From contig CAJTIT010000018.1 of NCBI GenBank assembly GCA_910576345.1, forward strand, positions 1-64,000: a DNA stretch of 64,000 nt. The letters run 5' to 3'. A program made the position numbers and the translations under genes. Origin of the DNA: Erysipelotrichales bacterium (GTDB taxonomy: Bacteria; Bacillota_I; Bacilli_A; Erysipelotrichales; Erysipelotrichaceae). The notes beneath the pieces are model-generated. The model saw only the letters and a list, made by a program, of their open reading frames with translations, did not search any database and was not told the DNA's origin. Positions 1 to 8,250 of the stretch are shown in pieces (within the stretch, counting starts at the first letter, position 1; each line of letters begins with the position of its first letter).

Positions 1-68
1 TCTTGTACATACCTAACTGCATTATTTCTGAATTCATTGTCAAATGATTTTCTTGTTTTTTTGGTCAC
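1..68 (-). CDS. IS3-family transposase OrfA, N-terminal 22 residues (runs off window)
   Basis: A GTG codon at 68 follows a GGAGG ribosome binding site at about 76-80. The readable product begins MTKKTRKSFDNEFRNNAV, which is the basic start of the helix-turn-helix DNA-binding OrfA of IS3-family elements (compare the usual 'S/T-K-R-x-R-R-x-Y-S-x-E-F-K-x-x-A-V'). OrfA binds the element ends and is normally joined to the OrfB integrase by programmed frameshifting; OrfB is out of view. Family assignment rests on 22 residues only. Confidence 0.6.
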   Translation of the reverse strand, partial: MTKKTRKSFDNEFRNNAVRYVQ

Positions 69-157
69 GCTTATTCCTCCTTCAAATCCTCTCATTTAAC
101 ATTGTACCAGATGTTATTAATGTTCTCTATTAGTTTTGTACACTTTTTATTCTAACA
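1..157 (-). mobile_element. Left end of an IS3-family insertion sequence (partial)
   Basis: The element enters the window from the left. It holds the start of a minus-strand OrfA and about 85 bases of AT-rich end sequence. To the right of about 157 the sequence abruptly becomes the interior of an unrelated ISNCY-type transposase, so the outer boundary is placed near 150-157. The exact terminal repeat cannot be defined because the other end lies outside the window. IS3 elements usually make 3-4 bp target duplications, which would be shared with the missing left half of the interrupted gene. Boundary is inference; the disrupted frame on the right is seen directly. Confidence 0.6.
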
Positions 158-832
158 TCAGTCTTTGAATACAAAAGAAAAAACGCATCCTGTGATGAAC
201 AAGATACGTTTACTCAGTTCTCCTATGCCTGTCATCAGCTTGGCATCGAACTGGAATGCACAAGTGTCCCGCAAGCCAAAGGACGCATAGAGCGTCTGAA
301 TCAGACCTTACAATCACGTTTGGTTATTGAACTCAGACTTGCGGGCATTACCACCATAGAGGAAGCAAATCAATTCCTACCGACTTATTTGAAGGAATTC
401 AACGCTTTGTTCTCTCTACCTGTTAATCATACAAGAAGTGTGTTTGAAAAGCAACCCTCTGATCGAGAAATTAATCATATTCTCTCTGTACTCTCTTGTA
501 GGAAGCTGGACGGAGGCAACTGTATCCGCTATAAGAATAAGTATTACATGTCTATCACACGTAATGCAAATAAGGCATACATGAAGAAAGGGATGACAGC
601 CATGGTGATTGAAGCCTTTGATGGAGGCTTATATGTGAATATTTTGGATCATATTTTTGCCTTGGAGGAAATCCCCCTTCGTGAAGCTAAGTCTAAAACA
701 TTTGATCCTATCACCAAAGATGATAAGCCTAATAAGGTCTATATCCCTCCAATGTCTCATCCTTGGAAACACGCTTCTTTTCAAGCTTATATTGCGAAAC
801 AAAAGCACCGTAATCTTGGTGCTAATGTTTAA
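158..832 (+). pseudogene. ISNCY-family DDE transposase, 5'-truncated by IS insertion
   Basis: The frame is open from about 158, upstream of any start codon, and reads SVFEYKRKN...QFSYACHQLGIEL...PQAKGRIERLNQTLQSRL. That is the rve/DDE core of ISNCY transposases around the final catalytic glutamate (in KGRIER), followed by the usual C-terminal domain. A stop codon (131-133) and unrelated sequence precede position 158, where the family motif '(T-D-x-R)-x-x-F-E-Y' is cut. A TTG at 320 opens a 170-residue ORF but is only an internal codon. The protein lacks the N-terminal helix-turn-helix and the first catalytic aspartates, so it should be inactive. Confidence 0.8.
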
Positions 833-870
833 CTTTTTTTGGGACATTTTCATTTTCGCTTGACACTCTA
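158..870 (+). mobile_element. Remnant (right part) of an ISNCY-type insertion sequence
   Basis: This is the 3' part of an ISNCY/IS1202-like element: the last two thirds of the transposase plus about 38 bases after its stop, which carry a T-run and a GGGACATTTTCATTTTCGCT stretch that probably belongs to the right terminal repeat. The left part is absent because an IS3-family element is inserted at about 157. The mrr stop codon lies within 10 bases of the presumed right end, so the element probably abuts or has trimmed that gene. The terminal repeat is inferred. Confidence 0.6.
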
Positions 871-876
871 TTTTTT

Positions 877-1746
877 CTATATTGAGAGAAACCATGCTTC
901 ATCAATCACATAATCATTAACAGGAGCAACTCCTAGTTGCAATTCTCTTAATTTGTCCACTAATTCATCTCCATCAATTAAATCAATCGGAGATGTTCCT
1001 GGTCTATTGGCCTCCTCAATTGCAGCAGCTGAAAATTTTCCAGTTGTTATAAATAAACCTTTGTCTGATCTTCCTTGCATGGCTCCTCTAAAATCGCGGA
1101 TTTCCCCAGCAGATACGGTTCCATTATAACGTTTACATTGAAACAGCATATGGAAACTAATTATACCATTTAATTTTACAATTCCCATACCATCTATTCC
1201 CCCATCCCCAGTTTTTCCAGTTACTTTAACCTGAGTAAATCCAGATTCTCTTAAGATTCTTTGCGCTAACCGTTCAAAAGCATCCGGTTTCAAATTCAAT
1301 AAAATATTTCTCAGTTTTTCTCGCCATGATTGTATCTCATCTGGTATATCTACACCATCATTTTCCAGATTCTCATCTTCAACATTTATATTATGAACAG
1401 TACTTGTTTTTAAATTAGTCATTTCACGAACCGTTTGTACAACTTCATCAGGGGTTATCTTTTCCAAATTTCTTCCAGTAGCTGTCAAAGACCATACCCC
1501 TCGTGAAGAATTCTCCAAAATTCCTACCTTCTTTAAATAGGTCCTTGTCCAAGCTAGTCGATATTCAACTTCTGTTCTATTAGTATCACCATGCATGATT
1601 TCTTGCACTTTGATTGGCAACTTCAATATCGCAACCGTTTTATCATCTATTTCTCTAATTGTTCCAGAACCACCCAATTCTTTCATAGCTTGAAATAATT
1701 CAGACATCATTTCATTATAAGCAGGCACTTCCAAATAGTTTTTCAT
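877..1746 (-). CDS. mrr: Mrr-like type IV restriction endonuclease
   Basis: 289 residues. The N-terminal ~95 residues look like the Mrr_N winged-helix module that reads DNA. After an acidic linker (about 115-140), residues ~150-275 form the Mrr catalytic PD-(D/E)xK nuclease, with GDGGID near 180 and FQCKRY near 202 supplying the D...QxK metal and phosphate ligands. Family members cleave methylated or otherwise modified foreign DNA and need no partner methylase; none is seen here. Start ATG at 1746 is preferred because AGAGGTGA lies 7-8 bases upstream; a TTG two codons earlier sits on that site. The gene stands alone next to insertion-sequence debris, a typical setting for an acquired defence gene. 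No active-site residue looks lost. Confidence 0.85.
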   Translation of the reverse strand: MKNYLEVPAYNEMMSELFQAMKELGGSGTIREIDDKTVAILKLPIKVQEIMHGDTNRTEVEYRLAWTRTYLKKVGILENSSRGVWSLTATGRNLEKITPDEVVQTVREMTNLKTSTVHNINVEDENLENDGVDIPDEIQSWREKLRNILLNLKPDAFERLAQRILRESGFTQVKVTGKTGDGGIDGMGIVKLNGIISFHMLFQCKRYNGTVSAGEIRDFRGAMQGRSDKGLFITTGKFSAAAIEEANRPGTSPIDLIDGDELVDKLRELQLGVAPVNDYVIDEAWFLSI

Positions 1747-1995
1747 TCTCAATCACCTCTTATTTTGATTACATCTCTTTAATCACGATTCCACTTTATG
1801 GCAACAAACATTGGTTTCTCTTCACTCCTGCACTACATACTATTTATACTCTAAAACTAGATTTTATTTTATGTATTCTACAATCATTTTGCAAGTAATT
1901 TCTCTTTTAGCTTGCATACGTTGGAACTCCTAAAAAATTTATTAAGTGTCATCATATTTTCATTTCAGCCAAGCATTACGTTTGAACTTTCTTTA

Positions 1996-3309
1996 TCATT
2001 TTTTGTAGGAAAGCATAACTACCGTTTCCACTAATGGCGTATTAGGAAACATATCAATTGGCTGTACTTTCACCACTTGATATTTTTCTTGTAAATAAAA
2101 TAAGTTTTTACCTAACGTTGCCGGATTACAAGACACATAAACTATATGCTTGATTTTGCTTTTCAATATGCAATATAGCATTTCTTCACTAAGCCCACTA
2201 CGCGGCGGATCCACTATCAATGTATCAATCGATCGTTTCTTTGACAAGTATGTCAATTTATCTGCAGCGTCCGCACATAAAAACGATACATGTTCAACGC
2301 CATTCAACTTCGCATTTTCATTCGCATTGACGACCGCATCCTTAATAGATTCGATACCAATGACTTCCTTTGCCTTATCCTTGACAAATAATGAAATCGC
2401 CCCTATCCCACTATATGCTTCCACAATCAAATCATTATGCTGTGGCACCATGGACGCTATGGTTTGATACAGACGTATTGCTTGTTCACTATGTAATTGA
2501 AAGAATGAGCGTGGTGATATACGCAAAGTAAGCGAATCAAAAGAAAATTCTAATCGTCTCTCTCCACCAAGGTGAATCATTTTATTGCCAAACATCTCCT
2601 GCGTCTTTTTGATCGTATGATAACTTTGCCATAAAGATACAAGATGAGGTATGCGCATCAATTCATCCACGCACTCCTGTGATAAAGGATGCTCACCACT
2701 GACGATACATAACTGATAACGATTCTGAAAACCGCGAATGATCAAAGAACGTATGCCCTGTTTCTGATGATAATCATACGCCATATAATGATAGCGATTC
2801 AATACTTCCAGTACTTGTTTGCGCATTTCTTCCAATCCAGGCGCATGAATTTGACAATGATAGATTTCACAAAAATAATTGGAATTGGGCAGATACATTC
2901 CAGTCGTCAATCGTCCATCCACCATGGCACAAGGTAGCTTACATTGATTACGATATGATAATGTTTTCATGCATGGAATAATTTTTTGAATCAATCGCGG
3001 ATTTACATGGGCATACTTTATCAACGACTGTTTCAATAAATCACGTTTTGCCTGCAGTTGTCCTTCATACGTCGCAATCATCATCGGACAACCACCGCAT
3101 TTATGTTGTATCTTGCATTTGGGTTGCACTCTTAATGGACTCTTCTTCAAAATTCTATTCACTTTTGCATGCATAAAGCGCTTCTGTTTCTCCACAACTG
3201 TTATATCCACGAGTTCACCCACAAGTACTCCCGGCACAAATACCGGCACACGATCGATATAACCAATGCCTTCCCCGTTAATTCCTGTTTTTATGATGGT
3301 AACTTTCAT
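1996..3309 (-). CDS. rlmD: 23S rRNA (uracil-5-)-methyltransferase, RlmD/RlmCD type
   Basis: 437 residues, typical for the TrmA/RlmD family. An N-terminal TRAM RNA-binding domain (about 1-55) is followed by a cysteine cluster C-x5-CGGC near 68-75 that binds a 4Fe-4S centre. The SAM-dependent methylase domain has VEAYSGIGAISL near 295, DPPRSG near 367 and the catalytic cysteine in SCNPATLGKN near 394. In low-GC Gram-positives one such enzyme (RlmCD) makes both m5U747 and m5U1939; which site is used here cannot be told. Start ATG is preceded by AAAAGGGA. The next gene downstream in transcription is more than 200 bases away; the upstream yihY gene is 22 bases off, suggesting co-transcription. Confidence 0.92.
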   Translation of the reverse strand: MKVTIIKTGINGEGIGYIDRVPVFVPGVLVGELVDITVVEKQKRFMHAKVNRILKKSPLRVQPKCKIQHKCGGCPMMIATYEGQLQAKRDLLKQSLIKYAHVNPRLIQKIIPCMKTLSYRNQCKLPCAMVDGRLTTGMYLPNSNYFCEIYHCQIHAPGLEEMRKQVLEVLNRYHYMAYDYHQKQGIRSLIIRGFQNRYQLCIVSGEHPLSQECVDELMRIPHLVSLWQSYHTIKKTQEMFGNKMIHLGGERRLEFSFDSLTLRISPRSFFQLHSEQAIRLYQTIASMVPQHNDLIVEAYSGIGAISLFVKDKAKEVIGIESIKDAVVNANENAKLNGVEHVSFLCADAADKLTYLSKKRSIDTLIVDPPRSGLSEEMLYCILKSKIKHIVYVSCNPATLGKNLFYLQEKYQVVKVQPIDMFPNTPLVETVVMLSYKK

Positions 3310-3331
3310 ACTGATCCCTTTTCCTTCTCTT

Positions 3332-4183
3332 CTATTCCTTATTTTGGTTCAACAGCGGTATTTTTTCATAGATACGTTCACAGTAAGCATAATAACGCTT
3401 ATGCTTCAAAGGTAATGTTTCCTCTTTGCCATACGTTTCCTCAAAAAACAAATTCAATAAAAAACCTAGATAAATCGTACAACTAATAATATAAATCACC
3501 AACATCAATGCGACCAAGGATGCAAGCGAACCATAAATACGGTTATAGCGAATCATTTGATTGATGATGATAAATGATAAATAACACAATACGATCAAAG
3601 CTATGGAAGTAAACAAACCGCCAATAAGACCAAACGTCATACTGCGCTTGCGAAATGACAAAGACCGGTACATCATGGTAAACAGCGGTACCATAAGCAA
3701 AGCAGCCAACAACGGAAGTAGAGATGGATCAACCATATAATACACAAACGTCGCAAACACAATGCCACCGATCAACAAGCCAACAAAAATGATAAACAAA
3801 AAAATAGAACGTAAACGTATCGAAAACTTCAGCACTTCCACTTTTTCATGATTCGCACTAATTAACAAGAAAGAGTTGATACTCCTGGAAGCTAACCAGA
3901 ATGAAACAATCAAAGTAGAAATCGCAGGCAAAAATCCATATTCTTTATTCAAAAATTCCATAAAAATTTCATTGATCATTGCTTGAAGTTCAACGGAAAG
4001 ATGCAATTCTTTAAACAATTCCAATACCACATTGATATCTAGAAAGGAACCCCATTTGAATAAAATCGCAAAAATAATAAAACTGGGCGCCAGCGACAAC
4101 AACAAACCGAAAGATAGAGAGTACACAAACAAATTCGATTCCGATGAAAAAAACTCAATGATCATCGCCTTCAGCTTATCCAC
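3332..4183 (-). CDS. YihY/BrkB-family inner-membrane protein
   Basis: About 283 residues with six hydrophobic segments in the order of the UPF0761/YihY (BrkB) family: after an amphipathic start (DKLKAMIIEFF), helices near 20-42, 85-105, 130-150, 155-170, 185-210 and 215-245. Members were once called RNase BN, but that activity belongs to another gene; their true role is unknown. The GTG at 4183 is preferred over a GTG at 4192 because the GAAGG motif lies 8 bases before the former and overlaps the latter. It sits in a short minus-strand run with the DUF4358 lipoprotein and rlmD. Confidence 0.8.
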   Translation of the reverse strand: MDKLKAMIIEFFSSESNLFVYSLSFGLLLSLAPSFIIFAILFKWGSFLDINVVLELFKELHLSVELQAMINEIFMEFLNKEYGFLPAISTLIVSFWLASRSINSFLLISANHEKVEVLKFSIRLRSIFLFIIFVGLLIGGIVFATFVYYMVDPSLLPLLAALLMVPLFTMMYRSLSFRKRSMTFGLIGGLFTSIALIVLCYLSFIIINQMIRYNRIYGSLASLVALMLVIYIISCTIYLGFLLNLFFEETYGKEETLPLKHKRYYAYCERIYEKIPLLNQNKE

Positions 4184-4210
4184 TTGACGCACCTTCTTTC
4201 TGTCTTTTAT

Positions 4211-4681
4211 TTATCGTAATGAACTGATATATTGTATCACGTTTGTACTATCTGTGCCACATGCCGCAATCAGATAATTGCCTTTTTTCACGATTTGCAT
4301 ATGTGCGAGCATCGTTTTCTGATAAGGCAAGCGATCAAGTGACTGCAATTTTCGATTTTGGCGCAGCTGAATTTGTTCCTCTACCAATTCCATTTGACCA
4401 TCACGCACATGAAAAATCATAATCTCATCACAAGTAGCTTCCACAAGCGGCTGCCGCACCAGAAACTCAGAGACCATCGCATCACTTATACCATATTCTT
4501 CCCACAACGTTTCATTACTTACATTATCCTGTAAAATTCCCATCTGCCAAGAACCTTCCGCTATAAAAGCATCGATTTGCTCATTGACCTTTGATAAATC
4601 CAAATCATCCGATTCCATGGAACCGATTGATCCACACCCACAGATACACAAGCAAAACATAAGCAAAAACAAACGTTTCAT
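4211..4681 (-). CDS. DUF4358 lipoprotein
   Basis: 156 residues. The N-terminus MKRLFLLMFCLCICGCGS is a short lipoprotein signal with a lipobox ending at Cys 14 or 16, so the mature protein is expected on the outer face of the membrane. The rest matches the pattern of DUF4358 proteins: a helical start ('DLDLSKVNEQI'), then a compact alpha/beta domain with the final 'GNYLIAACGTDSTNVIQYI'. Function is unknown. ATG at 4681 follows AAGGTG; a longer reading to 4738 has no ribosome binding site. A second DUF4358 protein in this window (31854-32339) belongs to an O-acylation cassette, whereas this one has no acyltransferase neighbour. Confidence 0.7.
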   Translation of the reverse strand: MKRLFLLMFCLCICGCGSIGSMESDDLDLSKVNEQIDAFIAEGSWQMGILQDNVSNETLWEEYGISDAMVSEFLVRQPLVEATCDEIMIFHVRDGQMELVEEQIQLRQNRKLQSLDRLPYQKTMLAHMQIVKKGNYLIAACGTDSTNVIQYISSLR

Positions 4682-4718
4682 ATGATCACCTTCCATTAGT
4701 ACCATATGAAAAAAACAA

Positions 4719-4746
4719 GAAAAAAATAAGCATTTCACGCTTATTT
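4719..4746 (-). terminator. Rho-independent terminator after the pyrophosphatase-like gene
   Basis: On the minus strand an 8-bp stem AAATAAGC / GCTTATTT with a 7-base loop is followed by a T-run. It overlaps the stop codon of the gene at 4745-5134 and precedes the DUF4358 gene, so the two are probably separate transcripts. Confidence 0.75.
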
Positions 4747-5134
4747 AATCATTTTGTGCCCATTCAGGAACTTCATTTCCTCTGCGTATCAGTATCGCCT
4801 TTTGAAATTCCGTTTGATTTAAAAATTCCAGAATATCTTTTTCTTCTTCCTCATTACAGCCAACCAAGAACTTCACTTCACAATCCTTTTTTAAAATATC
4901 TGCGCTGACGACGATGGCGCCAACCAAGTTGGTCTTCGTGGAACCCTTGAAAACATCAATAGGTGCTTGATCCGTTCCGCTTGTATCACTTAAATAACCA
5001 TAATCTACCGGATAGATCAAATTGGAATATTTGTAATGAGACGTATGGCGTGGACGATCCACGACCAATTTAGAAGAAAGAAACAAAGTATCCAACTTCT
5101 GCCAAAAAAAAGCGTTGTTTTCTAATGTATTCAT
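4745..5134 (-). CDS. Small inorganic-pyrophosphatase-like protein
   Basis: 129 residues. It keeps family I pyrophosphatase landmarks in order: VVDRP near 24-28, YPVDYGYLSDT near 42-52 and DQAPIDVF near 56-63. In authentic enzymes the last motif is DxDPxD; here the middle aspartate is alanine, and the later Asp-rich loop (D97/D102 of E. coli) is shortened to KKDCEVK. The family usually has about 170-180 residues. Hydrolysis of pyrophosphate with Mg2+ is therefore uncertain; a changed substrate or a non-catalytic role is possible. ATG at 5134 follows AGGAGG. Single-gene unit ending in the terminator at 4719-4746. Confidence 0.65.
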   Translation of the reverse strand: MNTLENNAFFWQKLDTLFLSSKLVVDRPRHTSHYKYSNLIYPVDYGYLSDTSGTDQAPIDVFKGSTKTNLVGAIVVSADILKKDCEVKFLVGCNEEEEKDILEFLNQTEFQKAILIRRGNEVPEWAQND

Positions 5135-5335
5135 ATTGTTTTCCTCCTATATTCTTTATATTTTGCATCGTTCATATTTATTTCAGTATATGCCTAATTT
5201 CATGAAAACGTTCAAATCCTTTATCTTTTCCATCATTATTTCAAAGAAGTCATTTATAATTATACTGGTTATGAAACAATTTATCAATCATTTGTGAAGA
5301 TTTTCATATTTTTTCATAAAGAACCTCGATAATTT

Positions 5336-5369
5336 GAAAAAGCAGCACCTCCAAAAATGGAAATGCTGC
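5336..5369 (-). terminator. Terminator of the cadC-cadA operon
   Basis: Minus-strand hairpin with GCAGCA / TGCTGC at its base and a CCA / TGG inner part, followed by TTTTTC. It begins five bases after the cadA stop codon at 5374. Confidence 0.85.
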
Positions 5370-5373
5370 AAAT

Positions 5374-7743
5374 TTATGATATACGTAAGGAACGCATCGC
5401 ATTAAGCACCGCAAGCAAGGTTACGCCGACATCCGCAAATACCCCCATCCACATACTTGAAAAGCCAAACACAGTCATCCCCAACACAATAAGTTTGATT
5501 CCCAAAGAAAACGCGATATTCTGCCATAAAATACGCTTTGTTTTTTTAGTAATATTCAAAGCTGTCACAAGACTCATTGGATCATCTTTCATCAGCACAA
5601 TATCGGCTGCTTCAATTGCCGCATCACTGCCAATCCCCCCCATCGCTACGCCAATATCCGCTCTCGCCAAAACCGGCGCATCATTGATGCCGTCACCTAC
5701 GAAAGCTAAATTTCCATCACATCGTTTCATTAAAGATTCTACTTTTTCAACCTTATCTTGTGGCAATAATTCTGCATATGCTTGATCCAATCCCAAATCA
5801 GATGCGACTTTATCTGCGACTGCTTGTCGATCACCGCTGAGCATTATACACTGTTTGATTCCCAGCTGTTTCAAAGCTTGTATCGCTTCTTTGCTTGACT
5901 GTTTGATGCGATCACTAATAACGATATACCCAAGATATGTCCGATCTTTCGCAATATGAACGATCGTTCCAATTTCTTTTGTCTGCTCATATTTGATTTG
6001 TTGCTCATCCATAAATGCTGTATTTCCCAAACAATACGAAATTTCGTCAATTTTTACAGAAATCCCTTTTCCGCTGATTTCTTTAAAATCATGAATACGA
6101 CTTTTATCAATGTCTTTGCCATATGCCTGGACGATCGATTTTGCGATCGGATGGTTAGAATAGTTTTCTCCATACGCGCCAATCCTTAAAAGTTCTTCAC
6201 TGTCTAAAGAAATCGGATGTGTTTTTTCAACATAAAATTTTCCTTCTGTAAGCGTACCCGTTTTATCAAAAACAACCGTATCCACATCACACAATGCTTC
6301 TAAATAGTTGCCACCCTTTATAAGTATTCCTTTGCGGCTCGCTCCGCCAATTCCCGCAAACAAACCGAGCGGTATGGAAACCACCAAAGCACAAGGACAA
6401 GAAATAACCAAAAAAGTTAAAGAACGATACAGCCAATCTTCCATGACGGCGTTTTCAAAAAACACAACCGGAATCAAAAACAACAGCACCGCCATGATCA
6501 CAACCACAGGCGTATAAACACGTGCAAATTTTGTGATGAATTTTTCCATTGGCGCCTTTTTACTGCCAGCATTTTCCACCATTTCCAAGATTCTGGATAC
6601 AGTACTCTCCTGCATCGACTTTTCAACTTCTACTTCCAATACACCATTTAAATTCACGCTTCCTGCAAGGATATGATCCCCTTGTGCAACATCTTTGGGC
6701 AGACTTTCACCACTAAGTGCGGAAGTATCCAATGAACTTGTACCATGTATGATTTTGCCATCCAGCGGCACACGCTCACCTGCTCGAATTCTTATGCGAT
6801 CACCGGGACTGACTTCTTCCAAAGATACTTTTATTTCTTCATTATCACGAATTAGATTTGCATAATCTGCACGAATATCCATCAACGAAGATATCGATTT
6901 TCGTGAACGATTGACCGCATAGGATTGAAACAATTCGCCGATTTCATAAAATATCATGACAGCGACGCCTTCTGCCCATTCTCCAATCCCAAATGCACCG
7001 ATTGTCGCAATACTCATCAGAAAATTCTCATCAAAAATTTGACCTTTGCTCATATTGCGTAAAGCATTCCATATCACGGGACCTCCAGAAATAATCAAAG
7101 CCGTTAAAAATATCCACATGGCGACATCCGTATCCTTATTATATATACCCAGCATGAATAGTACAAGTCCAATGATCAAGCGAGCGATTTCCCCCATTTT
7201 CCAAGACGCTTTCTCTTGTTTTTGCGCAACACTTGAAATGACCACTCCCTGCTCTGCTTGATCTGCAATCGCATTCAATCGAATTTCCAGTTGCTCCATA
7301 TCTTCTTTTTTCTTTAATTTCACAAATAACACACCACTGGAAAAATTCAGTGATACATCCTCCATATTTGAATCTTTTGCGATTGCTTCCTCTACTTTCT
7401 GTGCACAGCTTGCACAATCCAAATTCTGCACATGAAATTTTAACGCATGAGCGATTTCTCTTTCTTCTTTATGCGCATGATGGCAATCACAAGTTCCATG
7501 TTCATGCGTATGATGATGTTTTTTAACTTCATGACAAACAACATCTGGTTCTATTTCATGAATGCATGCCAACATTTCCTTTTGAAACGCTTCTACATTC
7601 TCATGCTCGATATGAATATATAACTTTTTCATCGCAAATTGGATATGCACATCCCTAACCCCAGGCAACTTTTCTAAACGTCTTTCCAGTTTCGCAGCAC
7701 AATTGGCACAATCCAATCCATGTAGTTCATATATGAGTTCCAT
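5374..7743 (-). CDS. cadA: Cadmium/zinc-exporting P1B-type ATPase (CadA/ZntA)
   Basis: 789 residues. Two N-terminal heavy-metal-associated domains carry GLDCANC (near 9) and NLDCASC (near 111), separated by a His-rich loop HHHTHEHGTCDCHHAH (near 78-93) that can buffer metal. The membrane core has the P1B-2 ion motif SCPCALV near 447, the phosphorylation site DKTGTLTEG near 491 and GDGINDAP near 684. The CPC motif with Cys-Cys and His-rich N-termini fits Zn2+/Cd2+/Pb2+ export rather than copper. The gene lies 30 bases after cadC and shares its promoter, so expression should be induced by metal release of the CadC repressor. ATG at 7743 follows a GGAGG-type site. Confidence 0.93.
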   Translation of the reverse strand: MELIYELHGLDCANCAAKLERRLEKLPGVRDVHIQFAMKKLYIHIEHENVEAFQKEMLACIHEIEPDVVCHEVKKHHHTHEHGTCDCHHAHKEEREIAHALKFHVQNLDCASCAQKVEEAIAKDSNMEDVSLNFSSGVLFVKLKKKEDMEQLEIRLNAIADQAEQGVVISSVAQKQEKASWKMGEIARLIIGLVLFMLGIYNKDTDVAMWIFLTALIISGGPVIWNALRNMSKGQIFDENFLMSIATIGAFGIGEWAEGVAVMIFYEIGELFQSYAVNRSRKSISSLMDIRADYANLIRDNEEIKVSLEEVSPGDRIRIRAGERVPLDGKIIHGTSSLDTSALSGESLPKDVAQGDHILAGSVNLNGVLEVEVEKSMQESTVSRILEMVENAGSKKAPMEKFITKFARVYTPVVVIMAVLLFLIPVVFFENAVMEDWLYRSLTFLVISCPCALVVSIPLGLFAGIGGASRKGILIKGGNYLEALCDVDTVVFDKTGTLTEGKFYVEKTHPISLDSEELLRIGAYGENYSNHPIAKSIVQAYGKDIDKSRIHDFKEISGKGISVKIDEISYCLGNTAFMDEQQIKYEQTKEIGTIVHIAKDRTYLGYIVISDRIKQSSKEAIQALKQLGIKQCIMLSGDRQAVADKVASDLGLDQAYAELLPQDKVEKVESLMKRCDGNLAFVGDGINDAPVLARADIGVAMGGIGSDAAIEAADIVLMKDDPMSLVTALNITKKTKRILWQNIAFSLGIKLIVLGMTVFGFSSMWMGVFADVGVTLLAVLNAMRSLRIS

Positions 7744-7773
7744 ATATACTTACCTCCTTTTATCAAGATAAAC

Positions 7774-8127
7774 TTATTCTAAAATATGTTCCAATCCGGC
7801 ATTATAAATCATTTGGATATGTGCATCATCCAAAGAATATACAACATTTTTACCAACACGAGTGAATTTAATAATACGGTTTTGTCGCAATACGCTCAGC
7901 TGATGTGAAACAGCAGAATGCGTCATATGCAAAAGTTCGGCTATATCACATACACATAATGATTCTTGAAATAATAAAGATAATATTTTCAGTCTTGTAG
8001 GATCCCCAAACATTTTAAATAATTCAGATAATTGATGATATTGATCCTGTCCCAACATATGATTTCGGATCTTTTCTACTTTTTGTGGATGCACCTCAAT
8101 GACATCACATTGCATTTCATCTCTCAT
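7774..8127 (-). CDS. cadC: ArsR/SmtB-family metal-sensing repressor (CadC/CzrA type)
   Basis: 117 residues, a winged-helix ArsR protein. It carries two metal-site signatures: the alpha-3N set SLCVCDIAELL near 60-70 with an N-terminal cysteine (QCDVIEVH), as in CadC, and the alpha-5 set DxH-x10-HxxE at the C-terminus (DAH...HILE), as in SmtB/CzrA. Metal binding releases the dimer from its operator. ATG at 8127 is chosen because GGAGG ends 7 bases before it; the longer frame to 8163 would start inside the operator. First gene of the cadC-cadA operon; autoregulated by the site at 8142-8169. Confidence 0.9.
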   Translation of the reverse strand: MRDEMQCDVIEVHPQKVEKIRNHMLGQDQYHQLSELFKMFGDPTRLKILSLLFQESLCVCDIAELLHMTHSAVSHQLSVLRQNRIIKFTRVGKNVVYSLDDAHIQMIYNAGLEHILE

Positions 8128-8141
8128 GATCATTCCTCCGT

Positions 8142-8169
8142 TAACATATGAACATCTGTTCATATGTTA
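8142..8169. promoter_or_regulatory. CadC operator, 28-base perfect inverted repeat
   Basis: Two perfectly complementary 13-base arms (TAACATATGAACA and TGTTCATATGTTA) flank a TC spacer. This is the ATATGAACA-N2-TGTTCATAT type bound by CadC/SmtB repressors. It lies just downstream of the -10 box and covers the expected transcription start and the bases before the cadC ribosome binding site, so binding would block initiation. Confidence 0.9.
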
Positions 8170-8170
8170 T

Positions 8171-8199
8171 ATTATATGCTTCCTTTCTTTAGAAGTCAA
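8171..8199 (-). promoter_or_regulatory. cadC-cadA promoter
   Basis: Minus-strand -35 TTGACT (8194-8199) and -10 TATAAT (8171-8176) separated by exactly 17 bases, directly upstream of the palindromic operator. Confidence 0.9.
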
Positions 8200-8209
8200 C
8201 TTTTTTGAC

Positions 8210-8239
8210 AAAAAAAAATCAAAACACATTGGCTTTGAT
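8210..8239 (-). terminator. Terminator of the symporter-glycerate kinase unit
   Basis: Minus strand: an 8-bp stem ATCAAAGC / GTTTTGAT (one G-U pair), 6-base loop, then nine T. It lies 11 bases after the glycerate kinase stop codon and just upstream of the cad promoter. Confidence 0.75.
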
Positions 8240-8250
8240 CAAATGTATAA

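Noticed and set aside
629-895. ORF antisense to the transposase
   Set aside because: Shadow frame of the ISNCY transposase with no ribosome binding site.
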